Shown in pieces: positions 41,882 through 49,731 of a stretch of 64,000 bases of DNA (its first letter is position 1; every line of letters begins with the position of its first letter). Made by a program: the position numbers and the translations under genes. This DNA comes from Pelosinus propionicus DSM 13327 (GTDB lineage Bacteria > Bacillota > Negativicutes > DSM-13327), in contig NZ_FOTS01000025.1 of NCBI RefSeq assembly GCF_900114615.1, positions 1 through 64,000 of the forward strand, read 5' to 3'. Below the pieces are notes generated by a model that saw nothing but the letters and a program-made list of their open reading frames with translations, did not search any database and had not been told where the DNA came from.

Positions 41882-42646
41882 TCAACTCGTTTCTTTATCG
41901 TTATCCCATATCGTCTTGCGTTTTACTTCCTGAACAAGAAATGACGCTACGTGCTCTGCATAGGTATTGGAACTAAAACCAGCGTCATATCCTAACTCTT
42001 TTGCTAACTCATGACTAATTCGAGGTCCCCCCACTACTAAGGTTACTTTATCCCGCAATCCTTCCGCTTCCAGCATATCTACAAGTCTTGTCAAATTCGT
42101 AATATGAATATTCTTTTGGGTTACTACTTGAGATATTAAAATAGCATCTGCTTGAATTTCATAGACTTTATGAATGACTTCTTCGCAAGCCACTTGCGCT
42201 CCCATATTTACAGCATTAATTTCATGATAACTTTCTAAACCTTTATGCCCATTAAAACCTTTTATGTTCATGATGGCGTCGATACCGACAGTATGAGCAT
42301 CACTCTCAATACACGCTCCCACTACATTGAGTTTCCGTTTTAGATGGGTGCGTATAAAGTCATCAATTTCTTTTTTCGACAATACCTCTAATGCAACTTC
42401 AGGAATCGAAATCTCATCAAGATTTACTCCGTGACTGCACTTGCCATAAACAATGAAAAAACTAAATGTATCGCTAATTCCCTCAGCATGAGCAACCGCT
42501 ACCTCTTCGAGTCCCATACTAACTGTCAACTGCCTAGCTGCTTCTTTAGCTGCATTCGATAAAGGAATCGGCAGAGTGAAAGCTAGCTGCACCATACCGT
42601 CATTTAAGGTATCACCATAAGGTTTAACATACTTCACATTAACCAT
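41882..42646 (-). CDS. kamE: Lysine 5,6-aminomutase beta subunit
   Basis: 254 residues, AAAGGAGG before ATG 42646. An N-terminal dimerisation/PLP part (VKPYGDTLNDGMVQLAFTLP) and a C-terminal B12-binding Rossmann domain with the DxHxxG motif in IESDAHTVGIDAI and VVGGPRISHELAKE. With KamD it moves the 6-amino group of beta-lysine to carbon 5, using adenosylcobalamin and PLP. The start overlaps the kamD stop by 8 bp. Confidence 0.96.
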   Translation of the reverse strand: MVNVKYVKPYGDTLNDGMVQLAFTLPIPLSNAAKEAARQLTVSMGLEEVAVAHAEGISDTFSFFIVYGKCSHGVNLDEISIPEVALEVLSKKEIDDFIRTHLKRKLNVVGACIESDAHTVGIDAIMNIKGFNGHKGLESYHEINAVNMGAQVACEEVIHKVYEIQADAILISQVVTQKNIHITNLTRLVDMLEAEGLRDKVTLVVGGPRISHELAKELGYDAGFSSNTYAEHVASFLVQEVKRKTIWDNDKETS

Positions 42647-44201
42647 TACTATTTCCTCCTTTTAACATAAGAGGAATAAAAGGATTGAGATAACTGTATT
42701 CCTTTACAATAACTCCCTGCAAACCTTTACCGCCTTCAGAGGTTCGCGAGATATCGGCAAAATAGCCTAATGTCAGTGCTCTCATCAACCCTACATCATT
42801 AATTTCTTCCAATAAGCTAACTGCCTTTTCCAATACCTCCTGGGCTCTTTGGTGAATAAATCCGCCTTCAGGAAAATATATTTCGTCCGCGATTCCTCGC
42901 AAATTATTAAAAACATATTTAGCAGATTCAATACTTAAAAATCGATCGTGAATAAGAGGGGTATGAATGGCTTCTGTTAATATACCTAAAAGATGCAAAC
43001 TCTGCCCTGTCATAATGGAACAAACATTGAACAAAGTATCTTGCACATGCCCTTTAAAAATATTTCCTGTCATATATTTAGTCGGTGGCATATATTTAAT
43101 GGGGCTTTTTGGAAAAACTTCTCTTACTAATTGTGCTTGGGCCAATTCATACATAAAACCATTAGGAGTTTGTGGATCGATTTCAAACGCATGCCCCAAG
43201 CCGAGTTGCTCAGAGGCCATATTACACCGAAAAGCAAACTGTTCATTTATTAATTCAGAAGCTAAAACGGTATGACCACTTTCAATGGCATCTGCTGTGG
43301 TTAAATAATTATCTTCCCCTGTATTGATAATAATACCAGCATAGCCATTGATTAATCTGGAAAAGTACTGATCTACAAACGTACGCTTCATATTAATATC
43401 TCGAAAAATAATTCCATACATGGAGTCATTGAGCATCACATCTAAACGTTCTAACGCCCCCATAACTGCAATCTCAGGCATACAAAGTCCTGAGCAATAA
43501 TTGGTCAAATAAATATAACGATTAACTTCTTTTCCTACTTCGTCTAACGCTTGGCGCAAGATCTGAAAATTAGCCTGTGTCGCATATGTACCGCCAAAGC
43601 CCGTAGTTGTAGGTCCATAAGGAACATAGTCTAGCAAACTTTGCCCTGTTGTTCTAATAACGGCAATAATATCAGCCCCTTGCCTAGCAGCAGCCTTCGC
43701 TTGAATTGCATCCTCATACACATTGCCAGTTGCTACAATAACATATAACATAGGCTCCTGTCCCTTGCCTAAATTTGCTATCCATGCCTCTCTTTCTTGA
43801 CGGCGGTCTTTAATCTTTTCTAAAGAACAAGTAGCCAATTGCAAAGCTGCTTCTTCAATTTCACAATCTGAAACTCTAGGTAAATCTAGTAAACGAATTT
43901 TTTTATTTATTATGCATTCTGCCAACTGCTGAGATGATAATTTGGTATGGATCAACCCGTTTACGAACCAATACATGACTCCTTTTCCAAGTACTCCCGC
44001 ATTGTGTAATTCTTCAACGATCCCATTTACTAATGGTACCCCTGCCTGATCAACTCCATCGATCCCCAATAATCTTAAAACAGATCGCTCTACTGCTACT
44101 GTGCTATGAGCATCAATGTGCTCATGCACCTGGTCTACAATTTGTTTTGCATGTTTTCTACCGCGGTCAATAACATCCTGATTCAATTTAAGTTTTTTCA
44201 A
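42639..44201 (-). CDS. kamD: Lysine 5,6-aminomutase alpha subunit
   Basis: 520 residues from TTG 44201 (GGAGGGG 6 nt upstream), close to the 516 residues of the clostridial enzyme. Diagnostic blocks: TVAVERSVLRLLGIDGVDQA, PMLYVIVATGNVYEDAIQAK, DIIAVIRTTGQSLLDYVPYG, TTGFGGTYATQANF and NTGEDNYLTTADAIESGHT. It is the TIM-barrel catalytic subunit. Its start lies inside the last codons of the activator gene (14-bp overlap), which ties its translation to that gene. Confidence 0.97.
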   Translation of the reverse strand: MKKLKLNQDVIDRGRKHAKQIVDQVHEHIDAHSTVAVERSVLRLLGIDGVDQAGVPLVNGIVEELHNAGVLGKGVMYWFVNGLIHTKLSSQQLAECIINKKIRLLDLPRVSDCEIEEAALQLATCSLEKIKDRRQEREAWIANLGKGQEPMLYVIVATGNVYEDAIQAKAAARQGADIIAVIRTTGQSLLDYVPYGPTTTGFGGTYATQANFQILRQALDEVGKEVNRYIYLTNYCSGLCMPEIAVMGALERLDVMLNDSMYGIIFRDINMKRTFVDQYFSRLINGYAGIIINTGEDNYLTTADAIESGHTVLASELINEQFAFRCNMASEQLGLGHAFEIDPQTPNGFMYELAQAQLVREVFPKSPIKYMPPTKYMTGNIFKGHVQDTLFNVCSIMTGQSLHLLGILTEAIHTPLIHDRFLSIESAKYVFNNLRGIADEIYFPEGGFIHQRAQEVLEKAVSLLEEINDVGLMRALTLGYFADISRTSEGGKGLQGVIVKEYSYLNPFIPLMLKGGNSNG

Positions 44202-45663
44202 TACATTCCCCTCCTGATAAGGAGTCACCTTTCTTATCCCTTTTGAGCAAGCCATATATTTTCAGTTTATATTGTATGGTCTGGCGAGGAATACCCAACG
44301 ATAAGGCCGCCTTTGATATATTTCCTTCACTTCTTTCTAAAGCATGAATGAGAGCACTTCTTTCAACAGTTCCTACTATTTCCGGCAGGTTCTTGCCGTT
44401 CAATTGACAATAGATTTCGCGACTATGCTCGTCATCATAGTTACGCAAATGATCTGGGATATGTTCGATTTCAATAATATGGCCGGAGACGATATTCATG
44501 GCATGCTCAATGGCATGCTGCAATTCTCTAACATTTCCGGGCCAAGAATATTTTAAGAATACCTGTTCCACTTCTTCGCTTATTTTTTGCACCGAACAGC
44601 CTAATTTCACATTATACATCATAATAAAATGCCCGACTAAGACAGTAATATCACTTTTTCGTTCTCGCAAAGAAGGTACATGCAGCGCAACTACATTTAA
44701 TCGATAATATAGATCAATACGCAATTCCTTTTTCCGGACTGCTTCTTGGGGATCTACATTCGTACAAGCAATGACTCTAGTATCTACTTCTCTTACCTTA
44801 TTGTCACCTAAGCGGCGCAGCGTTCCGTCTTGCAGAACTCGAAGCAGTTTACTCTGCAATTCCAAAGGCATAGAATTGATTTCATCTAAAAACAGAGTTC
44901 CTCTGTCAGCAAGTTCAAATAATCCTGGACGATCTTCCGCTCCTGTAAAGCTTCCCTTTACGGTTCCAAATAAAATACTTTCCAACAGCGTTGCAGGAAA
45001 GGCAGCACAGTTTTGTGCAACAAAGGGTCCGTCCTTACGAGAAGACGCGTTATGGATGGACTGTACTACCAACTCCTTTCCTGCACCAGTTTCACCAATT
45101 ACCAATACTGGAGAAGAAGTTGATGCCACTCTTTGACTAACCACTTTAAGCTTAACCATTAGGTCGTGACTGCCAATAATATCATTGAATGTGTATTTTG
45201 CAAAACTAATTTCTGTCTTCTTCACTTTTTTCAAGTTAGTTGATTTTTTATCTAACAGTACAGCCTGCAGGTCCATCACTCGATCTGACATCTCTTTAAT
45301 TTTTGTAATATCTCGAGACAAATCACAAGCACCCACTAATATACCCTCTCGATATAATGGAAAAGTAGAATAATGAATCGTAATAATTCGTCCTGTCCTG
45401 CTTACGATCGTTTGCTGCTGATCCAATACTGGCTTACCAGTAGCCAATACCTCCATCAAACTGCTGGTTTCAAGCGTCAATGAAGGATATACCTGAAGAA
45501 CGTGCTTGCCCATAACTTCAGTAGCCTGTAATCCTTCGACTTCTGCCGCTGTCTGGTTGTAATAAACTGTTATTCCCTCGCAATTTATTACATGTACCGC
45601 CTGATCAAGACGATCTAATACTAAATCAAGACAGCTATCGCTGCCGTCCAATTCATTGAGCAA
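44188..45663 (-). CDS. Sigma54-dependent activator of the lysine cluster (PAS, AAA+, Fis-HTH)
   Basis: 491 residues from TTG 45663 with GGGGGAG upstream. A PAS domain at ~12-120 (VINCEGITVYYNQTAAEVEG); AAA+ domain at ~160-390 with Walker A GETGAGKE, the sigma54-contacting loop as GSFTGAED (GAFTGA with Ser), Walker B GTLFLDEI and YSWPGNVREL; C-terminal Fis-type helix-turn-helix (LERSEGNISKAALSLGIPRQ). The PAS domain probably senses a pathway metabolite. It sits between the KamB-like gene and kamD, and the sigma54 promoters before kdd and lysP are its likely targets. Confidence 0.92.
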   Translation of the reverse strand: MLNELDGSDSCLDLVLDRLDQAVHVINCEGITVYYNQTAAEVEGLQATEVMGKHVLQVYPSLTLETSSLMEVLATGKPVLDQQQTIVSRTGRIITIHYSTFPLYREGILVGACDLSRDITKIKEMSDRVMDLQAVLLDKKSTNLKKVKKTEISFAKYTFNDIIGSHDLMVKLKVVSQRVASTSSPVLVIGETGAGKELVVQSIHNASSRKDGPFVAQNCAAFPATLLESILFGTVKGSFTGAEDRPGLFELADRGTLFLDEINSMPLELQSKLLRVLQDGTLRRLGDNKVREVDTRVIACTNVDPQEAVRKKELRIDLYYRLNVVALHVPSLRERKSDITVLVGHFIMMYNVKLGCSVQKISEEVEQVFLKYSWPGNVRELQHAIEHAMNIVSGHIIEIEHIPDHLRNYDDEHSREIYCQLNGKNLPEIVGTVERSALIHALERSEGNISKAALSLGIPRQTIQYKLKIYGLLKRDKKGDSLSGGECIEKT

Positions 45664-45687
45664 TCTACTCCCCCCAATACTGAGTAA

Positions 45688-46707
45688 TCAAAACTTTATT
45701 TCTTGTACCACATCCATTACAGGTATAGGTGCTAATGCAGCACCCATCTTCTGAAGCAAAACACCAGGATCAATCCCTTTTCCACCTGGATATACTGGAT
45801 TTATCGTTACCCCTAATAAAGAAATTGGCTGTAAGGCCTGAATCTGTATATTACGAGCTTTTAGCTGACGCCATAAATCAACAGTAATAAAAATCTTACT
45901 ACCATCTTGAACCACTACGGTAGGGATCTGTTGTTTTTTTAGCAAGGCCTGAGCTATCCCATCTCCCACCGCTCCTCTAATGATAAGAGCCGTGCAATCG
46001 TCTTTTAGTACTGTTAGCCACTCTGCACTACTTAAAAGAGATGTTTTTACGAAATATTCCTGCCACTGGCTATGACGATTTACCAATACCTTAGCACTTG
46101 ATTGGTTATATCGTTTAGCATAATCTTTATTGCAGTTTGGTATCGTTAACTGTTCTACGCGACATGCCGTAATACGAAGTAATTCCTCTATATCACGACT
46201 TAGAGTCGCTCCAGTGGCTAAAACAATTTGGCCACTAATCAAGGGATCAGCAGAACTTTGCCGATCAAAAGCCCCATCAACCAATGTACACCTTGTTCCC
46301 CAGCGAGTTAAACATTGCAATAATTGCCTTACATCTTCATTTCTGCTTGGCCCTGCCAAAACTACCTGATTCACAAACTTTGCTTTCAAAATAAGCACAT
46401 TACCTAAAGGGGTCCAAATATCTGTTTTCTGAAGATAATCCCATCGATTTGGGTCTATACTAACTTTTTCGGCAGTAGCCACTATTGTTTGGGGCTGCAC
46501 AACAATCGAAGGTTTCGCTAAATGAGTCAGAGCATCAAAGCTTTCTCCATCTCTTCCAATTGATGTCAGTCCTAAGGCTATGCCTTGTGAATGTAAGACT
46601 TTTTGTATATAATTTAAAGTTACCGTTTTACCTACGTTTTTTGCCATGCCAATAATCGTTAAAGCTTTAGGAGTTGTCACTGAAATTTCATTCCAATTCA
46701 GCATCAT
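45688..46707 (-). CDS. P-loop protein of the lysine cluster (KamB-like)
   Basis: About 339-341 residues; start uncertain (TTG 46713 overlapping the kdd stop, or ATG 46707 or 46704). A P-loop near the N-terminus (LTIIGMAKNVGKTVTLNYIQ), then a domain of alternating strands, and a C-terminal block with LLGVTINPVYPGGKGIDPGV. Homologous genes of unclear role accompany kamDE in other lysine fermenters (called kamB; chaperone or reactivation functions have been suggested for such B12-mutase neighbours). The usual MutS-like companion kamC is not in this cluster. Confidence 0.65.
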   Translation of the reverse strand: MMLNWNEISVTTPKALTIIGMAKNVGKTVTLNYIQKVLHSQGIALGLTSIGRDGESFDALTHLAKPSIVVQPQTIVATAEKVSIDPNRWDYLQKTDIWTPLGNVLILKAKFVNQVVLAGPSRNEDVRQLLQCLTRWGTRCTLVDGAFDRQSSADPLISGQIVLATGATLSRDIEELLRITACRVEQLTIPNCNKDYAKRYNQSSAKVLVNRHSQWQEYFVKTSLLSSAEWLTVLKDDCTALIIRGAVGDGIAQALLKKQQIPTVVVQDGSKIFITVDLWRQLKARNIQIQALQPISLLGVTINPVYPGGKGIDPGVLLQKMGAALAPIPVMDVVQEIKF

Positions 46708-46709
46708 CT

Positions 46710-47750
46710 TCAAGCATAAAGGTCATGAAATATTTTCCATAAAATTGGGCTTTCTCGAAGAGTTTCCAAGGCAACGATTGCATGATTCCGGCAATAGCCA
46801 TTCCCCACTAACATAGTTACATCTTTGCCTATTCCTTCAGCCCCAAGAGCAGCACCGGTAAAGCTGGTCGCCATGCTAAAGAAATATACAGTTCCTTTAT
46901 CTTTTGTAGCCATAATTGAGGCCATTTCAGTATTAGGTATATTAACGCAATTGATTGTGACATCTACCATCTGTCCGTTTGTAACCTTAGATACAGCTTT
47001 CATTACTTGCAGCGGATCTGTAGCATCTACTTGCAGTACTTCATCGGCATAACCTAGCTGTCGCATTCTATCACAACTTCCTTTACCTGAACCTAAGCCA
47101 ATCACTTTACCTGTTACTCCTGCTCTCTTTTTCGCCTCATACAAACAAAGCATACCAGATTTACCACCGCCGCCAATAATGAGTACATTTTGCCCAGGTC
47201 TTACTAAATGAGCAGTTTGTGCTGGTGCACCTGCTACATCCAAGACCGCCAAAGCTAAGGATGGTGACATATCTAAAGGCAAAACTGCATAAATACCGCT
47301 GCTGAATAAAATAGCTTGAGCATCAACTTCAACCTGTTCTTTTTCAACATGAATTTTTTTAATCTTCCGAATTTTTAATGGAGTTAATGATAATGAAACC
47401 AATGTAGCAATTCGGTCTCCTACCTTTACAGGCAGCTGACCTGTCCATGCAGGTCCAATTCTACTTACCGTTCCCATTAACATTCCACCAGAGCCAGTAA
47501 TGGGATTGTGATGTTTTCCCCGCTTTTCTACGATATCAAGCATCATCCTTTCCATAGCACCACTATCGTTCTCTACAGCTTTTTTGATCTGCGTAAAACT
47601 TGCTGCATCAATATTTAAGGTATCAACTTCTATTAGTAACTCATTATCATAGATTTCCATAGTATTATCAATTTTCCATGCTGGCTGAGGCAAAACACCT
47701 TGAGGCTCCATTACTCGATGAGTACCATAGGGACAACCGATTCTTGCCAT
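46710..47750 (-). CDS. kdd: L-erythro-3,5-diaminohexanoate dehydrogenase
   Basis: 346 residues from ATG 47750 (GGAGG 9 nt upstream). It begins MARIGCPYGTHRVMEPQGVL, the characteristic Kdd opening, with a NAD(P)-binding motif GQNVLIIGGGGKSGMLCLYE in a zinc-free MDR-like fold, and MVDVTINCVNIPNTEMASIM. It oxidises 3,5-diaminohexanoate to 3-keto-5-aminohexanoate, releasing ammonia. First gene of the minus-strand lysine operon, preceded by a sigma54 promoter. Confidence 0.96.
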   Translation of the reverse strand: MARIGCPYGTHRVMEPQGVLPQPAWKIDNTMEIYDNELLIEVDTLNIDAASFTQIKKAVENDSGAMERMMLDIVEKRGKHHNPITGSGGMLMGTVSRIGPAWTGQLPVKVGDRIATLVSLSLTPLKIRKIKKIHVEKEQVEVDAQAILFSSGIYAVLPLDMSPSLALAVLDVAGAPAQTAHLVRPGQNVLIIGGGGKSGMLCLYEAKKRAGVTGKVIGLGSGKGSCDRMRQLGYADEVLQVDATDPLQVMKAVSKVTNGQMVDVTINCVNIPNTEMASIMATKDKGTVYFFSMATSFTGAALGAEGIGKDVTMLVGNGYCRNHAIVALETLRESPILWKIFHDLYA

Positions 47751-47876
47751 AATAAACACCCTCCAATATATTCTATTTTTTGAAATATAATCCTCTTTTT
47801 AAGAATTTCAGATGACTCTTGAACTCACCTCCAACTCAATTGATAGGATAAGGTATTGTTTCTCTAACAGACTACT

Positions 47877-47894
47877 ATGCAAATTACGTTCCAA
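47877..47894 (-). promoter_or_regulatory. Sigma54 promoter before kdd
   Basis: Minus strand TTGGAACGTAATTTGCAT: -24 TGGAAC and -12 TTGCA with 5-bp spacing; transcription would start near 47867. The remainder of 47760-48007 shows no other clear site. Confidence 0.75.
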
Positions 47895-48007
47895 CCTAAA
47901 ATAGCCCTCCACTCCGCTAATTTTCTCTGTTTCTATTCTTACTCGAACCAATATATGCCTAAAATTCGGCATGTACTGAATGATTCATATAAAATATGCA
48001 TAAATCA

Positions 48008-48046
48008 ACGCCCAAAAACCAGCATCTATCTGCCGATTTTTGGGCG
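48008..48046 (-). terminator. Terminator of rmuC
   Basis: ACGCCCAAAAA pairs with TTTTTGGGCGT around an 17-nt loop. It lies 15 bp after the rmuC stop codon and separates it from the lysine operon. Confidence 0.85.
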
Positions 48047-48060
48047 TATTCATACCTATA

Positions 48061-49407
48061 TTATTCTTTTTCTTGAGTTGCTGCTATTTCTGCAATATCT
48101 GTTGCATCTAATATATTTAACGCTTCCTCTTGAGGAAGTTCTTGTACATTTTTTAGCTTCCTTTCTATATTGCGGGACTTTCGTGCAGCTACATCAATAG
48201 AGTTACTTGCCTCCTGCAGTTTTTTATGAGTCTTATCTAATAAATCACCAAATTTGCCAAATTCAGTTTTTACAATACTAAGCAACGACCAAACTTCCGA
48301 GCTGCGTTTTTCAACTGCCAGGGTCCTAAAGCCCATTTGCAAGCTATTAAGCAACGCTGATAAGGTCGTAGGGCCTGCAATCATTACCTTGTAATTTCGC
48401 ATAATGGTATCACAAAGTCCTGGGCGCCGCAGCACTTCAGCATATAATCCTTCAATTGGCAGAAATAAAATCGCAAACTCTGTAGTATGAGGAACACAGA
48501 CATATTTAGTTGCAATCTCTTTTGCTTCATTTTTAATTCGATTTTCTAAAGCCTTGGCTGCTTCTTCCGCTAAAATAGCGTTGGCTTGCTCTTGTGCCTC
48601 TAATAAACGCTGATAATCTTCTTGCGGAAATTTCGCATCTATTGGCAGCCAGACAATGCTTGCTTGGGTATCGCGGCCAGGAAGCTTAATGGCAAATTCA
48701 ACTCTATCATTGCTTCCTGGCTTCGTTGCAACGTTTTTAGCATACTGTTCAATAGTTAGAATTTGCTCTAATAAATTCTCCAATTGTATTTCGCCCCATA
48801 TACCTCGGGTTTTGACATTGGATAATACTCTTTTTAGATCACCAACACCTGAGGCCAGAGTCTGCATTTCACCTAGCCCTCTATGTACCATTTCTAACCT
48901 TTCACTAACCAGCTTAAAACTCTCGCCTAAACGCTTTTCCAAGGTCTGATTTAATTTCTCATCTACCGTTTGTCTCATCTCTTCAAGTTTGCTGCCATTC
49001 TCTTCACGAAGTACGTGCAATTGTTTTTCTACCGTTTCACGCATACGCTCTAACTTTTGTTCATTCATTTGAGTCAGTCCCTGTAATTGCTGAGAAAATG
49101 TTTCTAATTGCGTTAATTGCAATGTCGTATTTTCATTCATTCTTTTTAAGATTGATTCATTTAAATTACTAAGTGTATTTGCTACTTCCTCTCGCAAAGC
49201 TCTGGCGACAAGATTATTTTCGCCTCGATTCTTAGCCATCTCATCATTTACAATTCTCTCTACCCTTTCAATCCCTTTTTCTATGCTTATCAGTTGAGCG
49301 GCAAACTCTTGATGCTGATTTTTTCCAATTCGGAATAATATTGCAATGAGCAGAAAAATAATAATTCCAATACTACAAAAAATGAATATTATCATCACTG
49401 TTGACAA
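48061..49407 (-). CDS. rmuC: DNA recombination protein RmuC
   Basis: 448 residues. An N-terminal membrane helix (MIIFIFCSIGIIIFLLIAIL), a long coiled-coil region (~35-200, rich in Gln/Glu/Leu heptads), then the RmuC nuclease-like domain: VKTRGIWGEIQLENLLEQIL, VWLPIDAKFPQEDYQRLLEA, and LPIEGLYAEVLRRPGL. RmuC limits inversions at short repeats and is predicted to cut DNA. Single-gene transcript. Confidence 0.93.
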   Translation of the reverse strand: MSTVMIIFIFCSIGIIIFLLIAILFRIGKNQHQEFAAQLISIEKGIERVERIVNDEMAKNRGENNLVARALREEVANTLSNLNESILKRMNENTTLQLTQLETFSQQLQGLTQMNEQKLERMRETVEKQLHVLREENGSKLEEMRQTVDEKLNQTLEKRLGESFKLVSERLEMVHRGLGEMQTLASGVGDLKRVLSNVKTRGIWGEIQLENLLEQILTIEQYAKNVATKPGSNDRVEFAIKLPGRDTQASIVWLPIDAKFPQEDYQRLLEAQEQANAILAEEAAKALENRIKNEAKEIATKYVCVPHTTEFAILFLPIEGLYAEVLRRPGLCDTIMRNYKVMIAGPTTLSALLNSLQMGFRTLAVEKRSSEVWSLLSIVKTEFGKFGDLLDKTHKKLQEASNSIDVAARKSRNIERKLKNVQELPQEEALNILDATDIAEIAATQEKE

Positions 49408-49536
49408 AATAAATCCTCCAATTATTTATTTTTTCCTTTAGAACAATCATATAAAATCCGAATCAGGGAAAAATATTTTAGGAACCCGTTTTCTAAACGT
49501 ACTTCTTGGGTAAGCTATAGGCGGGGAGGTGATATT

Positions 49537-49650
49537 ATGGAAAAACGTCAAAATGAAACTTGCAAAGAAAACAAAAACAAATCACAAAAGGCTTCTACAG
49601 AATTCGCTAAAGAAATTTGTCCTAAAGATAAGAAAGAAAATAAGAAGTAA
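49537..49650 (+). CDS. 37-residue very basic/charged peptide
   Basis: GGGGAGGTG before ATG 49537. The peptide begins MEKRQNETCKENKNKSQKAS and ends KDKKENKK: Lys/Glu/Asn-rich with two cysteines (positions 9 and 28). It has an excellent ribosome binding site and a terminator two bases after its stop codon, so it is probably a real small gene, perhaps spore- or stress-related. A longer overlapping frame on the same strand is not supported. Confidence 0.55.
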   Translation: MEKRQNETCKENKNKSQKASTEFAKEICPKDKKENKK

Positions 49651-49651
49651 A

Positions 49652-49682
49652 AATAAGAGGGTGGCAAAACCACCCTCTTATT
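49652..49682. terminator. Terminator after the 37-residue peptide
   Basis: AATAAGAGGGTGG pairs with CCACCCTCTTATT around CAAAA, followed by TTTTT. It can also serve the convergent peptidase gene. Confidence 0.9.
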
Positions 49683-49731
49683 TTTTTACGGCTTTCCCTA
49701 TACCATCTCTTTCTATTCTTCTATCACTGAC

